From positions 46,270 to 110,269 of the forward strand of contig JAEZUI010000193.1 in NCBI GenBank assembly GCA_023421115.1: a stretch of 64,000 nt of DNA, in the 5' to 3' direction. How positions within the stretch are numbered: the stretch's first letter is position 1; each line of letters starts with the position of its first letter. The position numbers and the translations under genes are program-made. Source of the stretch: Bacillota bacterium. Its GTDB lineage: Bacteria; Bacillota; Clostridia; Acetivibrionales; Acetivibrionaceae. The notes under the pieces are model-generated. The model saw only the letters and a list, made by a program, of their open reading frames with translations. It made no database searches and had not been told where the DNA came from. This document shows, piece by piece, positions 9,063 through 18,605 of the stretch.

Positions 9063-10172
9063 CTAAATAACAAGTTCTTCCATAAGATGAACTATTTCAT
9101 ACCCCGAATTGGGCAGAGCTAGCTTTTTTGACTTTTCCTTCATATACAAAAGCTTATTAGGATTATCCAATACTTCATTAACAATGCTTTGAACATCCAT
9201 TTCGCTATCTATCTTTTCAGCCACACCATTACTTGTCAAAAAAGATGAGTTACGCTCCTCCTGCCCAGGTATTGGAGACATTAAAAATATAGGCAGTTCT
9301 TTTACAAGTGCTTCAGAGATTGTCATTCCTCCCGGTTTGGTTAAAATCAAATCAGATATATCCATTAAATCACAGATTTCATTGGTATAACCAATCAGCA
9401 AAACCTTTTTATCATATTGAATAACGTAACTTTGTAGCTGCTGCCTCAATCTCTTGTTTTTCCCCGTTACAACTATTAGTTGTATATCCCTATTACTTTT
9501 AAGCAACGAGAGAAAGACTCTCTTTATATCACCAAATCCAAGGCTTCCTCCCATAATTAAAACAGTAAATTTATCCTCTAGATCAAACTTTTCCAAAACC
9601 CTGTCCCTTGGACTTTTTCCGAGAAATACTTTTGAAACCGGAATACCGCAAGAGTATACCCGATTTTCAGGTATGCCACATTTAACCATAGCCTTTTTTA
9701 TTCTGTTATGTGCAACTACATAGGCCTCGATATTGTCATGAAACCAAAAAGGATGGTTTACATAGTCAGTTAAAAGACCCACTGACGGTATGTCAATCTT
9801 TTTATCTTTTTTTAAGCAGGATACAATTTGCAGAGGAAATGGATGAGTACAAACAATTATTGACGGATTAAATTCTTTGATTATTTTGACTAGTTTATAT
9901 GAAAAAACTTTACTTAACGCATTGCTTAACTTATTTATATTATCCATCTTTTCAGACATTTGATAAAGAGTACCATAAGCGAAAGGTATACTTTTTATAA
10001 TACTAAGATACCCGTCAACGAAGATTTTATGTACCACAGGATTTATGTATTTAAAGGTATCAATTACTAAAGACCTTGAGTCCGGATACTTTTGATCAAC
10101 GTACTCTTTTAAAGCCTCAGCGGCTCTCAAATGGCCTGCACCCATTGATATTGATAAATATAAAACATCCAT
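9063..10172 (-). CDS. MGDG synthase / MurG-type glycosyltransferase (UgtP-like)
   Basis: A 369-residue GT-B enzyme. The N-terminal domain starts with the MGDG synthase signature (LYLSISMGAGHLRAAEAL) and has IIVCTHPFPLQI, and the C-terminal UDP-sugar domain has VLIMGGSLGFGD and the donor-binding TKPGGMTISEAL then PGQEERN. These enzymes move glucose or galactose from UDP-sugar to diacylglycerol to make membrane glycolipids and lipoteichoic acid anchors. No signal peptide, as expected for a peripheral cytoplasmic enzyme. The ATG follows GAGGGT. Monocistronic; sugar specificity cannot be told from sequence. Confidence 0.85.
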   Translation of the reverse strand: MDVLYLSISMGAGHLRAAEALKEYVDQKYPDSRSLVIDTFKYINPVVHKIFVDGYLSIIKSIPFAYGTLYQMSEKMDNINKLSNALSKVFSYKLVKIIKEFNPSIIVCTHPFPLQIVSCLKKDKKIDIPSVGLLTDYVNHPFWFHDNIEAYVVAHNRIKKAMVKCGIPENRVYSCGIPVSKVFLGKSPRDRVLEKFDLEDKFTVLIMGGSLGFGDIKRVFLSLLKSNRDIQLIVVTGKNKRLRQQLQSYVIQYDKKVLLIGYTNEICDLMDISDLILTKPGGMTISEALVKELPIFLMSPIPGQEERNSSFLTSNGVAEKIDSEMDVQSIVNEVLDNPNKLLYMKEKSKKLALPNSGYEIVHLMEELVI

Positions 10173-10508
10173 TTTCTACCCTCAATTAGTGTTAATAGTT
10201 ATTAGTATTTGGAATTAATGTGAATTTTATACACAAAAATACTTTGGGTAGTTTCTAAACATAGGAACATTCTTTTGCTTTGCACAAAATGTATCTTGAT
10301 TTTGTAGGGTCTCTAGCCTTCTGATATTTTTATTGCTAAGCGAATATTTTCATATAAAAACACAGAGAATAAAAAAGTGATTTCTAAGTAAAAAATGGCT
10401 CAGGACTTATAGTTTTTCACCTATAACGAATTTTATAATAAATAGGAGCTAGTGTCCTTAAGCAGAAGCAATTGTAAGGGTTTAATATTGTGAAAGGAGG
10501 AAATTATT
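10173..10508. other. Intergenic region between divergent glycosyltransferase and sleB
   Basis: AT-rich, with no coding frame, RNA gene or repeat that I can see. It must hold divergent promoters for the glycosyltransferase and for sleB. I looked for a sigma-G type promoter (GNATR, then CATNNTA) before sleB and found no convincing match. Confidence 0.5.
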
Positions 10509-11204
10509 TTGAAAACTATAAAAGTGATTGTAATGCTTGTAATAGTTTTTTCCATAGGGATATCTCTAATTTTTGATGGACAAGTGTTTATTACTCCTAT
10601 AGCAGAAAAACTGACACCGGGAACTGAAAATGAAGATGTTATGAAGGTTCAACAAAGGCTTAAAAACTGGGGATATTATGATGGAAGTGTCAGTGGCAGA
10701 TATGACCTAAAAACTTTTCTTGCGGTTATGGATTTTCAGAAAGTCTATAATCTTCCTGTAAATGGTATAACAGAGCGGAAAACGTTGGAGTCAATGGGAC
10801 TTACCACTTATGCTCAATCAGGAGCAGCAATGGCGGCAGCTAACAGAGTAAGTGATGAGCAACTGCTAGCTAGAGCAATAAACGGAGAGGCTAGAGGTGA
10901 GCCATATGAAGGACAGGTTGCAGTAGGTGCAGTCATTTTAAACAGAACTAGAGACTCTAAATTTCCAAAAACAGTTGCCGGTGTAATATACCAGCCCGGA
11001 GCATTTACAGCAGTATCTGACGGACAGATTAGCGTTCCCATAGATCCAAAGTCTTCAGTGGTAAAAGCTGCAAGGGATGCCTTGAACGGATGGGACCCAA
11101 CTAACGGATGCTTGTATTACTGGAACCCTGCGACAGCAACAAGTAAATGGATATGGTCTAGAAAAATATTAAAAAAAATAGGAAAACATAATTTTGGAAT
11201 ATAG
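10509..11204 (+). CDS. sleB: Spore cortex-lytic enzyme SleB
   Basis: A 231-residue exported enzyme: hydrophobic signal (about 5-22), peptidoglycan-binding domain (NEDVMKVQQRLKNWGYYDG, about 40-100) and a C-terminal Hydrolase_2/SleB domain (about 120-231) with the catalytic glutamate in INGEARGEPYEGQVAVGAVI. SleB is a lytic transglycosylase that degrades muramic-delta-lactam cortex during germination. It begins with TTG, 8 nt after AAAGGAGG. ypeB follows after 14 bp, the conserved pairing, and YpeB is needed for SleB localisation and stability. Confidence 0.93.
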   Translation: MKTIKVIVMLVIVFSIGISLIFDGQVFITPIAEKLTPGTENEDVMKVQQRLKNWGYYDGSVSGRYDLKTFLAVMDFQKVYNLPVNGITERKTLESMGLTTYAQSGAAMAAANRVSDEQLLARAINGEARGEPYEGQVAVGAVILNRTRDSKFPKTVAGVIYQPGAFTAVSDGQISVPIDPKSSVVKAARDALNGWDPTNGCLYYWNPATATSKWIWSRKILKKIGKHNFGI

Positions 11205-11218
11205 GAGGTGCTTAGTTT

Positions 11219-12610
11219 ATGAGTATAAGAGAAAAATTGCAGGATTTTAAGAGACGTTTATCGGACAGAAAGATGTACAGTATAGTAGTTGTAGTAATAG
11301 CAGGAGTAGCAATATGGGGAATATATCAGTATAAGCATGCTGCAAATTTAAGACAAGAACTGGATAACCAGTATAATCGTGCTTTTTATGATATGACAGG
11401 GTATGTAAATAATGTTGAGGTATTGCTTATTAAATCACTAATAAGTTCTACACCGACTAAGACTGCAGCAACGTTGCAGGAAGCTTGGAGACAGGCAAAC
11501 TTGGCACAGACAAACTTAGGCCAGCTGCCTGTATCACAGCAAGTTCTTGCAAACACATCAAAATTTCTTACACAGGTTGGGGATCTTGCCTATTCCATTA
11601 ACAATCAGAGTATGGATGGTAAAAAGCTCACTGATGAGCAGTACAAGCTCATTGAAAACCTTCATGGATATTCAGTTTCGCTTGAACAAAGCTTAAATGA
11701 TCTGCAAAATCAACTTGCAGTGGGAAGAATAAAATGGGGTGAACTCGCAAATAAGGGTACTAAGCTGTTTCAAAAAACTTCTTCAGAAATGCCTAATGGG
11801 CAATTTGAAAACATAGAAAAGACTTTTCAGGATTACCCTACACTTATTTATGACGGTCCCTTTTCTGATCACATGACTTCTACTGAGCCTAAAGGATTAA
11901 CCGGAGATAATATTAGCTCTGAGAAGGCAAAACAAATAGTTATAAATTTCTTTGGGAAAGATAAGGTTGAAGCTGTGACCGATATAGGTAAAAATGATAC
12001 CAGCCAAATCAAAACTTACAGTTTCAATGTTAACTTTAAGAATGTTCCAAAGGAACAGGATGCGAAGATTGATATTACTCAAAAGGGAGGGCATGTTTTG
12101 TGGGCGCTCTATAACAGGCCTATTCCTGAGGAAAAAATAAAGATGGATCAAGCGAAAGAATTCGCAGGGAAGTTTTTAGAAAAGCATGGTTTTAAAGATA
12201 TGGTAGATACTTACTATCTTAAAGAAGATAATACAGCTGTAATAAACTATGCTTACAGTCAGAACAACGTTATAGTATATCCTGATTTGATAAAAGTAAA
12301 GGTAGCATTAGATAATGGAGAAGTGATTGGTTTTGAAAGTAAGGGCTATATTTCATCACACAGTGATAGAAATATTCCCGCTCCCAAAGTATCAATGGAG
12401 CAAGCGCGTGCACTAATAACTTCTAAGATGAAGATTTTAAGCTCAGGGCTTGCAATAATACCAACCAATTATAAAACAGAGATATTTACTTATGAATTTA
12501 AGGGGAAACTAAACGATAGGGATTTCTTAGTATATATTAATGCAGAAACAGGCAAAGAAGAAAAAATTCTAATGATTATAAATACTCCTAACGGTATACT
12601 CACTATGTAG
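11219..12610 (+). CDS. ypeB: Germination protein YpeB
   Basis: A 463-residue protein with one N-terminal membrane helix (about 18-36), a helical domain of about 150 residues rich in Gln and Asn, and three C-terminal PepSY-type domains (beginning near ISSEKAKQIVINFFG, MDQAKEFAGKFLEKHG and MEQARALITSKM). It is the partner and inhibitor/stabiliser of SleB in the spore. The ATG lies behind AGGAGGTG at 8 nt. It forms a two-gene operon with sleB, closed by the terminator at 12762. Confidence 0.93.
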   Translation: MSIREKLQDFKRRLSDRKMYSIVVVVIAGVAIWGIYQYKHAANLRQELDNQYNRAFYDMTGYVNNVEVLLIKSLISSTPTKTAATLQEAWRQANLAQTNLGQLPVSQQVLANTSKFLTQVGDLAYSINNQSMDGKKLTDEQYKLIENLHGYSVSLEQSLNDLQNQLAVGRIKWGELANKGTKLFQKTSSEMPNGQFENIEKTFQDYPTLIYDGPFSDHMTSTEPKGLTGDNISSEKAKQIVINFFGKDKVEAVTDIGKNDTSQIKTYSFNVNFKNVPKEQDAKIDITQKGGHVLWALYNRPIPEEKIKMDQAKEFAGKFLEKHGFKDMVDTYYLKEDNTAVINYAYSQNNVIVYPDLIKVKVALDNGEVIGFESKGYISSHSDRNIPAPKVSMEQARALITSKMKILSSGLAIIPTNYKTEIFTYEFKGKLNDRDFLVYINAETGKEEKILMIINTPNGILTM

Positions 12611-12761
12611 AACTAAAGGGTATGACTTTCAATAATTTTTTCCACGTGTAGGGACTTTTTATTGGTTTTGGAGTTTTGTGGAAGCAACCTATTTCACAGC
12701 GCGTAATTTTTTTGGAATAGACTCTTCAATAATTTGCTGAAATCTATTATAATTAATAAAG

Positions 12762-12790
12762 AGGGGCTTAATGCCCCTGTTTTGTTTTGA
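12762..12790 (+). terminator. Terminator after sleB-ypeB
   Basis: AGGGGC and GCCCCT form a 6-bp GC stem with a TTAAT loop, followed by GTTTTGTTTT. Confidence 0.8.
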
Positions 12791-12830
12791 GGTATTTATG
12801 CACTATACGTTAAACTAGGGGGCTGAAAGA

Positions 12831-13904
12831 ATGGAAAATAATGTAAATTTGGATATCGATAGTATAGGCTTTTTTAAAGATATAAAAAAAGAAGATTTTA
12901 GGAAACCTTCTGTATGGCAGGTTGGAATGCTTTTTTCCCTTGTTGTAATTATTTTTTTATATATAGGTACCCGCGTTCAAAGGTGGAATGTAAATTATGG
13001 CGTATTAATAACTGAGTTTGGTTTGATACTTTTACCGCCTCTTTTATTTTTATTATTTTCCAGATTTGATGTAAGAAAAGTTATGAGAATTAATAATCCC
13101 GGAATTGTGAATTTGCTTTTGATTTTTGGTATTATGATATTTTCATTGCCCGTTATAGGAGTTTTAAACTTATTGAATTTTTGGATTATTAAACAGATAT
13201 TCGGGAGCTATGAAGTTTTTCAAGCACCAATATCTACAGAATCATGGGGCCTATTAGTAGGGATATTTGTTATAGGCGTTTCGGCAGGAATTTGCGAAGA
13301 AGTTCTTTTTAGAGGTGTTATTCAAAGGGGCCTTGAAAAGTTTGGTGCGATCAAGTCAATATTTATTACAGCCTTTGTGTTTGGGCTTATGCATATGGAC
13401 TTTCAGAGATTTTTAGGAACTTTTATTTTAGGAGCTTTGCTTGGTTATATGACTTACAAGAGTAATTCACTGTTTAGTAGTATATTTGCACATTTTGCAA
13501 ATAATTCTATAGCAGTCTGTTTAACTTATGCGTCATTAAAAGCCAGTGAGTTTTTAAAAGAAAGCGATATAAAAGGCGTTGAGAATGTACAAAATGGGGA
13601 TATATTTGCAACTTTTGCACAGATGAGCCAAATAGAGATTATAAGTGTTATTGTTATATATGCTATTATATTTTGTTTTTCAGCTATATGGTTATATTTT
13701 TTACTACGTCTTTTTGCTAAAAACAACAGTAAAAAAGAAGCTGTTGCACAAAGGGAAGAAAAAACAATTCCGTTATCGCACTTTATTTCATTTATTCCCG
13801 GACTTGTTTTAATTTTATTTATATACGTCATTGATATATTGAGAATGGGAAATATAATTAACCAACCAGTGGCTGAGCAGATATTAAGGTCTATAGGTAT
13901 ATAA
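12831..13904 (+). CDS. CPBP family intramembrane metalloprotease
   Basis: A 357-residue polytopic membrane protein with about eight hydrophobic helices. It has the CPBP/Abi (CAAX-like) motifs: EEVLFRG (E156/E157), FGLMHMDFQRF with H188, and HFANNSIAV. These glutamates and histidines bind the catalytic metal in the Rce1-type proteases. A site (GGGGG) lies upstream of the ATG. It stands alone after a terminator and is convergent with the dnaC-like gene; the substrate is unknown. The C-terminal 50 residues add another helix beyond the core domain. Confidence 0.85.
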   Translation: MENNVNLDIDSIGFFKDIKKEDFRKPSVWQVGMLFSLVVIIFLYIGTRVQRWNVNYGVLITEFGLILLPPLLFLLFSRFDVRKVMRINNPGIVNLLLIFGIMIFSLPVIGVLNLLNFWIIKQIFGSYEVFQAPISTESWGLLVGIFVIGVSAGICEEVLFRGVIQRGLEKFGAIKSIFITAFVFGLMHMDFQRFLGTFILGALLGYMTYKSNSLFSSIFAHFANNSIAVCLTYASLKASEFLKESDIKGVENVQNGDIFATFAQMSQIEIISVIVIYAIIFCFSAIWLYFLLRLFAKNNSKKEAVAQREEKTIPLSHFISFIPGLVLILFIYVIDILRMGNIINQPVAEQILRSIGI

Positions 13905-13919
13905 GAGAATTAAGCCTCC

Positions 13920-14942
13920 TTACATATTCTTTTTTAGCACACGTATATCTTCACCGGCAAATTTAAAGAGGTCAAAACTTCCTATTATTCGCGAGGCTAC
14001 TCTTTCATCGTAATATTCATGTAGTTTACTAACACCCATATTTGTTGCAATTATAGTTTTGCAGGGACGCTGGAGATTTTTGTCATGCCTTGAGTTTAGT
14101 ATGTTTAAAAGCTCGGCATACCTTGCAGCAGAAGGTGACTCTGTACCAAGGTCATCAATGATCAATACTTCAACGTCAAATATATTGTCATAGGTTGAAT
14201 CTTCATATTCAGTTTCTTTAAAGCTTTTTAACTTGTATTCGTTGATGGTGTTAAACAGGGATGGGGACGTCTGATATAAAACCGTTCTACTCCTGTTTAA
14301 CAGCTCAGCAGCGATACAATTTATCATAAAGGTTTTTCCGACACCTGTAGGCCCACAGAAGAACAGGTTTTTATCATCCGGTGAGGCTATATTATCTATA
14401 AATTCGCAAGCTCGTTCCTTTATCTTTAAAATATTGTTCCTAGGAGATACCCTTATGCCATATTTTGCTTCATCAACAATATCGGGGTAGTAGTTTTCGT
14501 CAAACATTGAAAAGTTCTCATACAAGGCAAGTTTCAAGTTTGACTGGTTGTACAGGTTATTTATGTATTTTTGCTTATAACAAGAACATTTTTCGGTTCT
14601 GATTCCACTGCTTACATATCCGGTGTCTTTACATAACATACAATTATATTTAGGCTCAAGAAAATCGGAGGGGTACGAAAATTCATTAAGTAGCAAGGCT
14701 TTTTCGCTTTTTAGACTTTCAAGATTATGGCGAAGTTCATTAATTAAAGAGTCGGCAATATTTGCATCCTGTAAAATCATCTTTGTATACTTGATACCGG
14801 CAAATTGAATGGCATTGTCAATTTCTTCGATTTTAGGTATCTTTGAATATACTTCGTTTTTTCTAAGCATTATTTCGTCATAAATTTCTTTTTGTCTTTT
14901 ATCATATTCCTTTTGAATTAGTATGTGTATATTCTTGTACAT
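13920..14942 (-). CDS. DnaC/DnaI-like ATPase, putative helicase loader
   Basis: A 340-residue AAA+ protein: N-terminal coiled helical domain, four cysteines likely to bind zinc (CMLCKDTGYV and KCSCY, about 115-140), Walker A GPTGVGKT, Walker B VLIIDDLGTE, and an arginine finger region ASRIIGSF. This is the DnaI/DnaC layout for loading replicative helicase at replication restart. The ATG at 14942 is preferred because GGAGG lies 4 nt upstream; an ATG 18 bases earlier lacks a site. It follows the DnaD-like gene by 23 bp, the standard clostridial pair. Confidence 0.87.
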   Translation of the reverse strand: MYKNIHILIQKEYDKRQKEIYDEIMLRKNEVYSKIPKIEEIDNAIQFAGIKYTKMILQDANIADSLINELRHNLESLKSEKALLLNEFSYPSDFLEPKYNCMLCKDTGYVSSGIRTEKCSCYKQKYINNLYNQSNLKLALYENFSMFDENYYPDIVDEAKYGIRVSPRNNILKIKERACEFIDNIASPDDKNLFFCGPTGVGKTFMINCIAAELLNRSRTVLYQTSPSLFNTINEYKLKSFKETEYEDSTYDNIFDVEVLIIDDLGTESPSAARYAELLNILNSRHDKNLQRPCKTIIATNMGVSKLHEYYDERVASRIIGSFDLFKFAGEDIRVLKKNM

Positions 14943-14965
14943 AAAACCTCCAGATAACATATGCC

Positions 14966-15946
14966 TTAAGCATTTTCGTATAAGCTGTTTAGATAGCCTT
15001 CTTCATATTTTCTTTGTTCAAAATTACCCTGCTGTGGGGCACCGGGCGTGTTATTAGCCACTACAGGGGCTTTTGCCGAGCTTTTCTTTCTCTTTGCATC
15101 ATAAACCAATATTTCTTCTTTAGTCTTTAAGCCGTGAGTATACCAATCGGTAATAATACTGTTAAGGTAATTGAAGTTAGGGTTTGATTTTGCAGTTGTC
15201 TTTCTAAGTGCGATTTCTATTATTTCAAAATTGTACTTATAGTCCATAACCCACTTTTCCACATAGACATCTTCATATTCCGTCAAATTCCTTCCAAGCT
15301 TCAATTTCTTTATTATTGCTCCACGAACATCTTTAAACTTTTTTTGCTCAATTGAGTAGTTATCAAGATCAAAAGAATTACGTATATTTCTGTTTTTCCA
15401 GTTCTCAGCAACTTTTTCTATGTACGCTTTTACAAGCCCTTTTTGATCAAAACAGTACTGAAATAGTGCAAGCATTACATCTTCGTCAAACTTATACCTG
15501 TCAAACCAAGCATCAATGTCGGTGTACCATGAAGGAGACATTACTCCCTGGAAAAAAGCATTATTTATTGTATATATAATCTCATTACGTTTCTTGTTGT
15601 TCTCAAAATTATTTACTGCTTCCTCAGGAGAAGAAGTAGTTTTAAGCCTGTACATTTTTTTTATTTCTTTTTCTTTTAAATCATGGAGAACAATGCCATC
15701 TAACTTCCATGTAAGAACTCCTAAATTTTCAAGGTTTGAAATACACTCCTTAACTTTATCTACATTCATACCTAAGCTTTTTGCAAACTCCTCTACTGTG
15801 GCGTTTTTTCCATGTTTACTCAAGAACAGGCAATAAACATATACTTTCAAGCTTTCTGCATTCATCATTGGCATATACTCAGTGATGAAAATATCAGGAA
15901 TTAAAGTGTCAGAGTAAAGGATTGTCTTATAAGATTCAAATAACAT
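14966..15946 (-). CDS. DnaD-domain replication initiation protein
   Basis: A 326-residue protein with an N-terminal winged-helix part (VEEFAKSLGMNVDKVKECISNLENLGVL) and two DnaD/phage-associated helical modules, the second ending with the YxxxIxxxW-type motif (YLNSIITDWYTHGL). DnaD proteins act with DnaB and DnaI in primosome assembly. The C-terminus is a disordered Ala/Pro/Gln segment. AGAGGGAG lies 7 nt before the ATG. It is the first gene of an operon with the downstream ATPase. Confidence 0.87.
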   Translation of the reverse strand: MLFESYKTILYSDTLIPDIFITEYMPMMNAESLKVYVYCLFLSKHGKNATVEEFAKSLGMNVDKVKECISNLENLGVLTWKLDGIVLHDLKEKEIKKMYRLKTTSSPEEAVNNFENNKKRNEIIYTINNAFFQGVMSPSWYTDIDAWFDRYKFDEDVMLALFQYCFDQKGLVKAYIEKVAENWKNRNIRNSFDLDNYSIEQKKFKDVRGAIIKKLKLGRNLTEYEDVYVEKWVMDYKYNFEIIEIALRKTTAKSNPNFNYLNSIITDWYTHGLKTKEEILVYDAKRKKSSAKAPVVANNTPGAPQQGNFEQRKYEEGYLNSLYENA

Positions 15947-16177
15947 AATTACGCTCCCTCTATTGTAGTTTGGGAATACTTTTTTTCATAAGCATGCTTC
16001 AAATAATCAAAAGTGGTTATATTATATCATATACCTTTGACAAATTGCAGGAAGAATAAACCTCATTTATCGTATTCTTGGGGGATATTCTAAATTTTAA
16101 ACAAGTTATTTCGCTGTTTCGATATAGTATACTTCAATATTTATGGGGAGCTATTCTAAAAAAAGAAAATAATGTGG

Positions 16178-16206
16178 TTGATTTTTTTATAGATATGTAT
16201 TATTAT
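16178..16206 (+). promoter_or_regulatory. Probable promoter of tRNA-Arg(ACG)
   Basis: TTGATT (16178-16183) and TATTAT (16201-16206) are 17 bp apart, about 23 bp before the tRNA 5' end. Confidence 0.5.
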
Positions 16207-16228
16207 AATATATGTTCGATTTGCGGAT

Positions 16229-16305
16229 GCGCCCATAGCTCAATTGGATAGAGTGTCTGACTACGGATCAGAAGGTTAGGGGTTCGACTCCTCTTGGGCG
16301 CGCCA
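16229..16305 (+). tRNA. tRNA-Arg (anticodon ACG)
   Basis: Full cloverleaf: acceptor GCGCCCA/TGGGCGC, D stem GCTC/GAGT, anticodon stem TCTGA/TCAGA with loop CTACGGA, T stem with loop TTCGACT, and encoded CCA at 16303-16305. The A34 of ACG is the classical target of TadA, whose gene is at 43667. Confidence 0.95.
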
Positions 16306-16341
16306 AGGCTCTTGGAATAAGTATTCCAAGAGCCTTTTTCT
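16305..16341 (+). terminator. Terminator after tRNA-Arg(ACG)
   Basis: AAGGCTCTTGGAA and its near-perfect complement form a long stem directly after the CCA end, followed by TTTTTC. Confidence 0.9.
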
Positions 16342-16400
16342 AATGTTTTATCAACCTTATTTGACCAGTTATTTTATGAGTAGGAATCCACAAAACTTAG

Positions 16401-16830
16401 AATATGTAAAAAACTAAAATTTTAAAGCCATAACAATAAATCAGAGAGAAAAACCTTATTAAAGTATAAGCCTGTTTTAGTGTCAAATGGCGCAATTACT
16501 TGACCTGAGCATTAGAAACTGTTGCCGAAAGCTTGATAATTTGAAGCAAAAATGCCACGGACGGCATTTTTAGCGTCTCGCGACAGGATGTCGCATAGAC
16601 GCGTGCGAAAATTATCAAGCTGAGGTACGATTTTTGCATAGCAAAATATCGTTCATCTGTCTGCCGAATGGCATCCTACAGATTCTATGCGAAGGTCACG
16701 TAATGGAGTCGTTTGACACTAAAACAATAGGCACTACCTTCATACAGGTACCAAAATCGCATTACCATCAATTAAACAGTCATTACAAGTATTTTAAGTC
16801 ATACCCAAAGCAAGTTCTCCTAAAAATCAC
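16401..16830. repeat. Repeat family 1, copy 2 (core 16473-16726)
   Basis: Same inverted-repeat ends (TGTTTTAGTGTCAAA at 16473-16487; complement at 16712-16726) and same internal palindromes as the copy at 8761-8964. This copy is about 50 bp longer because of an insertion near 16626-16678 that starts TACGATTTTTGCATAGC. Similarity to copy 1 extends on both sides of the core. The apparent 74-codon frame across it is not a gene. The rest of the 16342-16873 gap holds nothing else I can name. Confidence 0.8.
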
Positions 16831-16873
16831 CCAATTAAATACAAATCATATTATTTGAGCGAAAGCTAACCCT

Positions 16874-18388
16874 TTAATTTTTTGAAATTACAATATCTGT
16901 TTTATGAAAATCACTAAAAGAACAAATTCCATAACTCGCTAATATAGAAAAAATCGAAATTGAAGGAAAATGGTATCTGCCTGCAACTTCTACTATCATA
17001 TGAAGAAATATTATACCTAGCAATATTATCACAAGAAATAGAGGTATCCCCTGATTTTTCTTCAAAACCAGCATAATTCCTCCAAAAACACAAAGTAATA
17101 ATATAGTGTGATAATAGAAATTGGATACCTTTATAAGAAGACTTTCAAACTTATAAAAGTCAAGCTTTGTATCCTGTTGAACAAGCCCTGATTTGATATA
17201 TAATAAGCTTTCGTAGTCAACAGGCCAAATCATGGCATGTTTGTTGTAGATGAATTTTAAATTTCCTGAAAGTGATCTGCTTGTTATTCTCTCCCATGAA
17301 CGCCATAAAAGTTCATTATGAATTTCTTGAGGCGTGATTCCAGGGGTTTTTTGGATTTCGGTAAGTGTATTTGAATCTTCTAAATTCCATGAACCATTGC
17401 TAGCATAATTTGAACCTACATAAATATTGAAACCGAAGGGATATTTTGCAATTTCTCTATCAATAGCATTTGAAGTGGCAATGCTTACTAAAGTTGAAGT
17501 TATTAGGTAACCGACTAATAAAGAAGACAAAAAGACAATTTTACTACTAAAAGTGCTGTTTTTAATCTTTGTTTTTTCTATTACAAATATCAGGTAATAT
17601 AAACATATAGCAATTAAAACGATTAAACCAATAGGTCGAATTACATTAGAAAGACAACATATAACACCTAAAAGGGCAAACTTTATTAAAGTTGAAAAAA
17701 CACCCATTCTACTATTTAAAGTCCTTGTAAAGAAATAGATACACAAAAGCATTAAAAATGTAAATAGGATTTCAGTAGATACTAAAGCGGTATAGAAAAT
17801 TTGAGAAGGCCAAAGTGCCCAAATAAGTACACTAAGAAAACCACATTTTCTATCAAAAATATTAGATCCTGTGTAATAAATGAGAAGAGAAATTCCACAG
17901 CTTAAAACTACATTTAAAAGGGTTGCAACATCGGAATATGACCCAAATAGCATATAAAAAGGCGCCAATAAAACAGGAAAACCTATATAATGAGGAAATA
18001 AGGCAATATAACTCCCTCCAGTAAAGTTACCTTTTGCAAGGGCTGCAGCAATTATGTGATACGTGTTAAAGTCGCTTAGTGGAGTTACTTTTATACATGT
18101 AATCCAAATTAATCTCGGGACTGCTGTAATAAGAATTAGTAGCAATAGCACAGGCAATTGTCTGTCGAGCTTTATTTTAAACAAAAATTTCTTGCAAAGA
18201 AAAATGATTATTCCGGCAGAAATGAATGCAGCTATAATAAAAAGTAATGTGTATATTGTAACATGTTCCCTAAAATATGCTTTTAAGGGCTTGGTGCGAA
18301 TGAAATAAAAAGTGTTAAATAAAATAAAAGCAATATACATTAAAAAAATTGAAACTGAAAATATATTTTTTGTCTTATTTGAAAACAT
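16874..18388 (-). CDS. Polytopic membrane glycosyltransferase (GT39/ArnT-like, GT-C fold)
   Basis: A 504-residue protein with about eleven to twelve hydrophobic helices. The first extracytoplasmic loop carries PLSDFNTYHIIAAALAKG, where the acidic residue matches the catalytic Asp of GT-C enzymes, followed by LFPHYIGFPVLLAPFYMLFG. Relatives move sugars from polyprenyl phosphate onto lipids or wall polymers; acceptor unknown. The start is set at 18388: AAGGAG lies 5 nt before this ATG, and the upstream ATG has no site. It stands alone. Confidence 0.72.
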   Translation of the reverse strand: MFSNKTKNIFSVSIFLMYIAFILFNTFYFIRTKPLKAYFREHVTIYTLLFIIAAFISAGIIIFLCKKFLFKIKLDRQLPVLLLLILITAVPRLIWITCIKVTPLSDFNTYHIIAAALAKGNFTGGSYIALFPHYIGFPVLLAPFYMLFGSYSDVATLLNVVLSCGISLLIYYTGSNIFDRKCGFLSVLIWALWPSQIFYTALVSTEILFTFLMLLCIYFFTRTLNSRMGVFSTLIKFALLGVICCLSNVIRPIGLIVLIAICLYYLIFVIEKTKIKNSTFSSKIVFLSSLLVGYLITSTLVSIATSNAIDREIAKYPFGFNIYVGSNYASNGSWNLEDSNTLTEIQKTPGITPQEIHNELLWRSWERITSRSLSGNLKFIYNKHAMIWPVDYESLLYIKSGLVQQDTKLDFYKFESLLIKVSNFYYHTILLLCVFGGIMLVLKKNQGIPLFLVIILLGIIFLHMIVEVAGRYHFPSISIFSILASYGICSFSDFHKTDIVISKN

Positions 18389-18522
18389 GGCAGCTCCTTT
18401 ATATAGAAAATATATTTTGTTCATTATAATAACACATTCTTATTAAATATGGAATATTTGCGACTTTAATGCAAGGTCATTTCTAAAGATAACCTATTTA
18501 AAAAGTTTTGTGATATAAACTA

Positions 18523-18550
18523 TAAAATAAATCTTCAAATTTACCGATAA
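18523..18550 (+). promoter_or_regulatory. Sigma-D (FliA-type) motility promoter of motAB
   Basis: TAAA (18523-18526), a 16-bp spacer, then ACCGATAA (18543-18550), matching the consensus TAAA-N15-GCCGATAA at all but one base of the -10. It lies 56 bp before the motA start, where a motility promoter is expected. Confidence 0.65.
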
Positions 18551-18605
18551 AGAATAGGGAAGTGAATTATACCTTAAAAAAAATATATAGAGTAGAGGCG
18601 GAATT

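Noticed and set aside
16634..16858. Open frame of 74 codons
   Set aside because: It lies across repeat family 1 copy 2, has no ribosome site, and most of it is palindromic repeat DNA.
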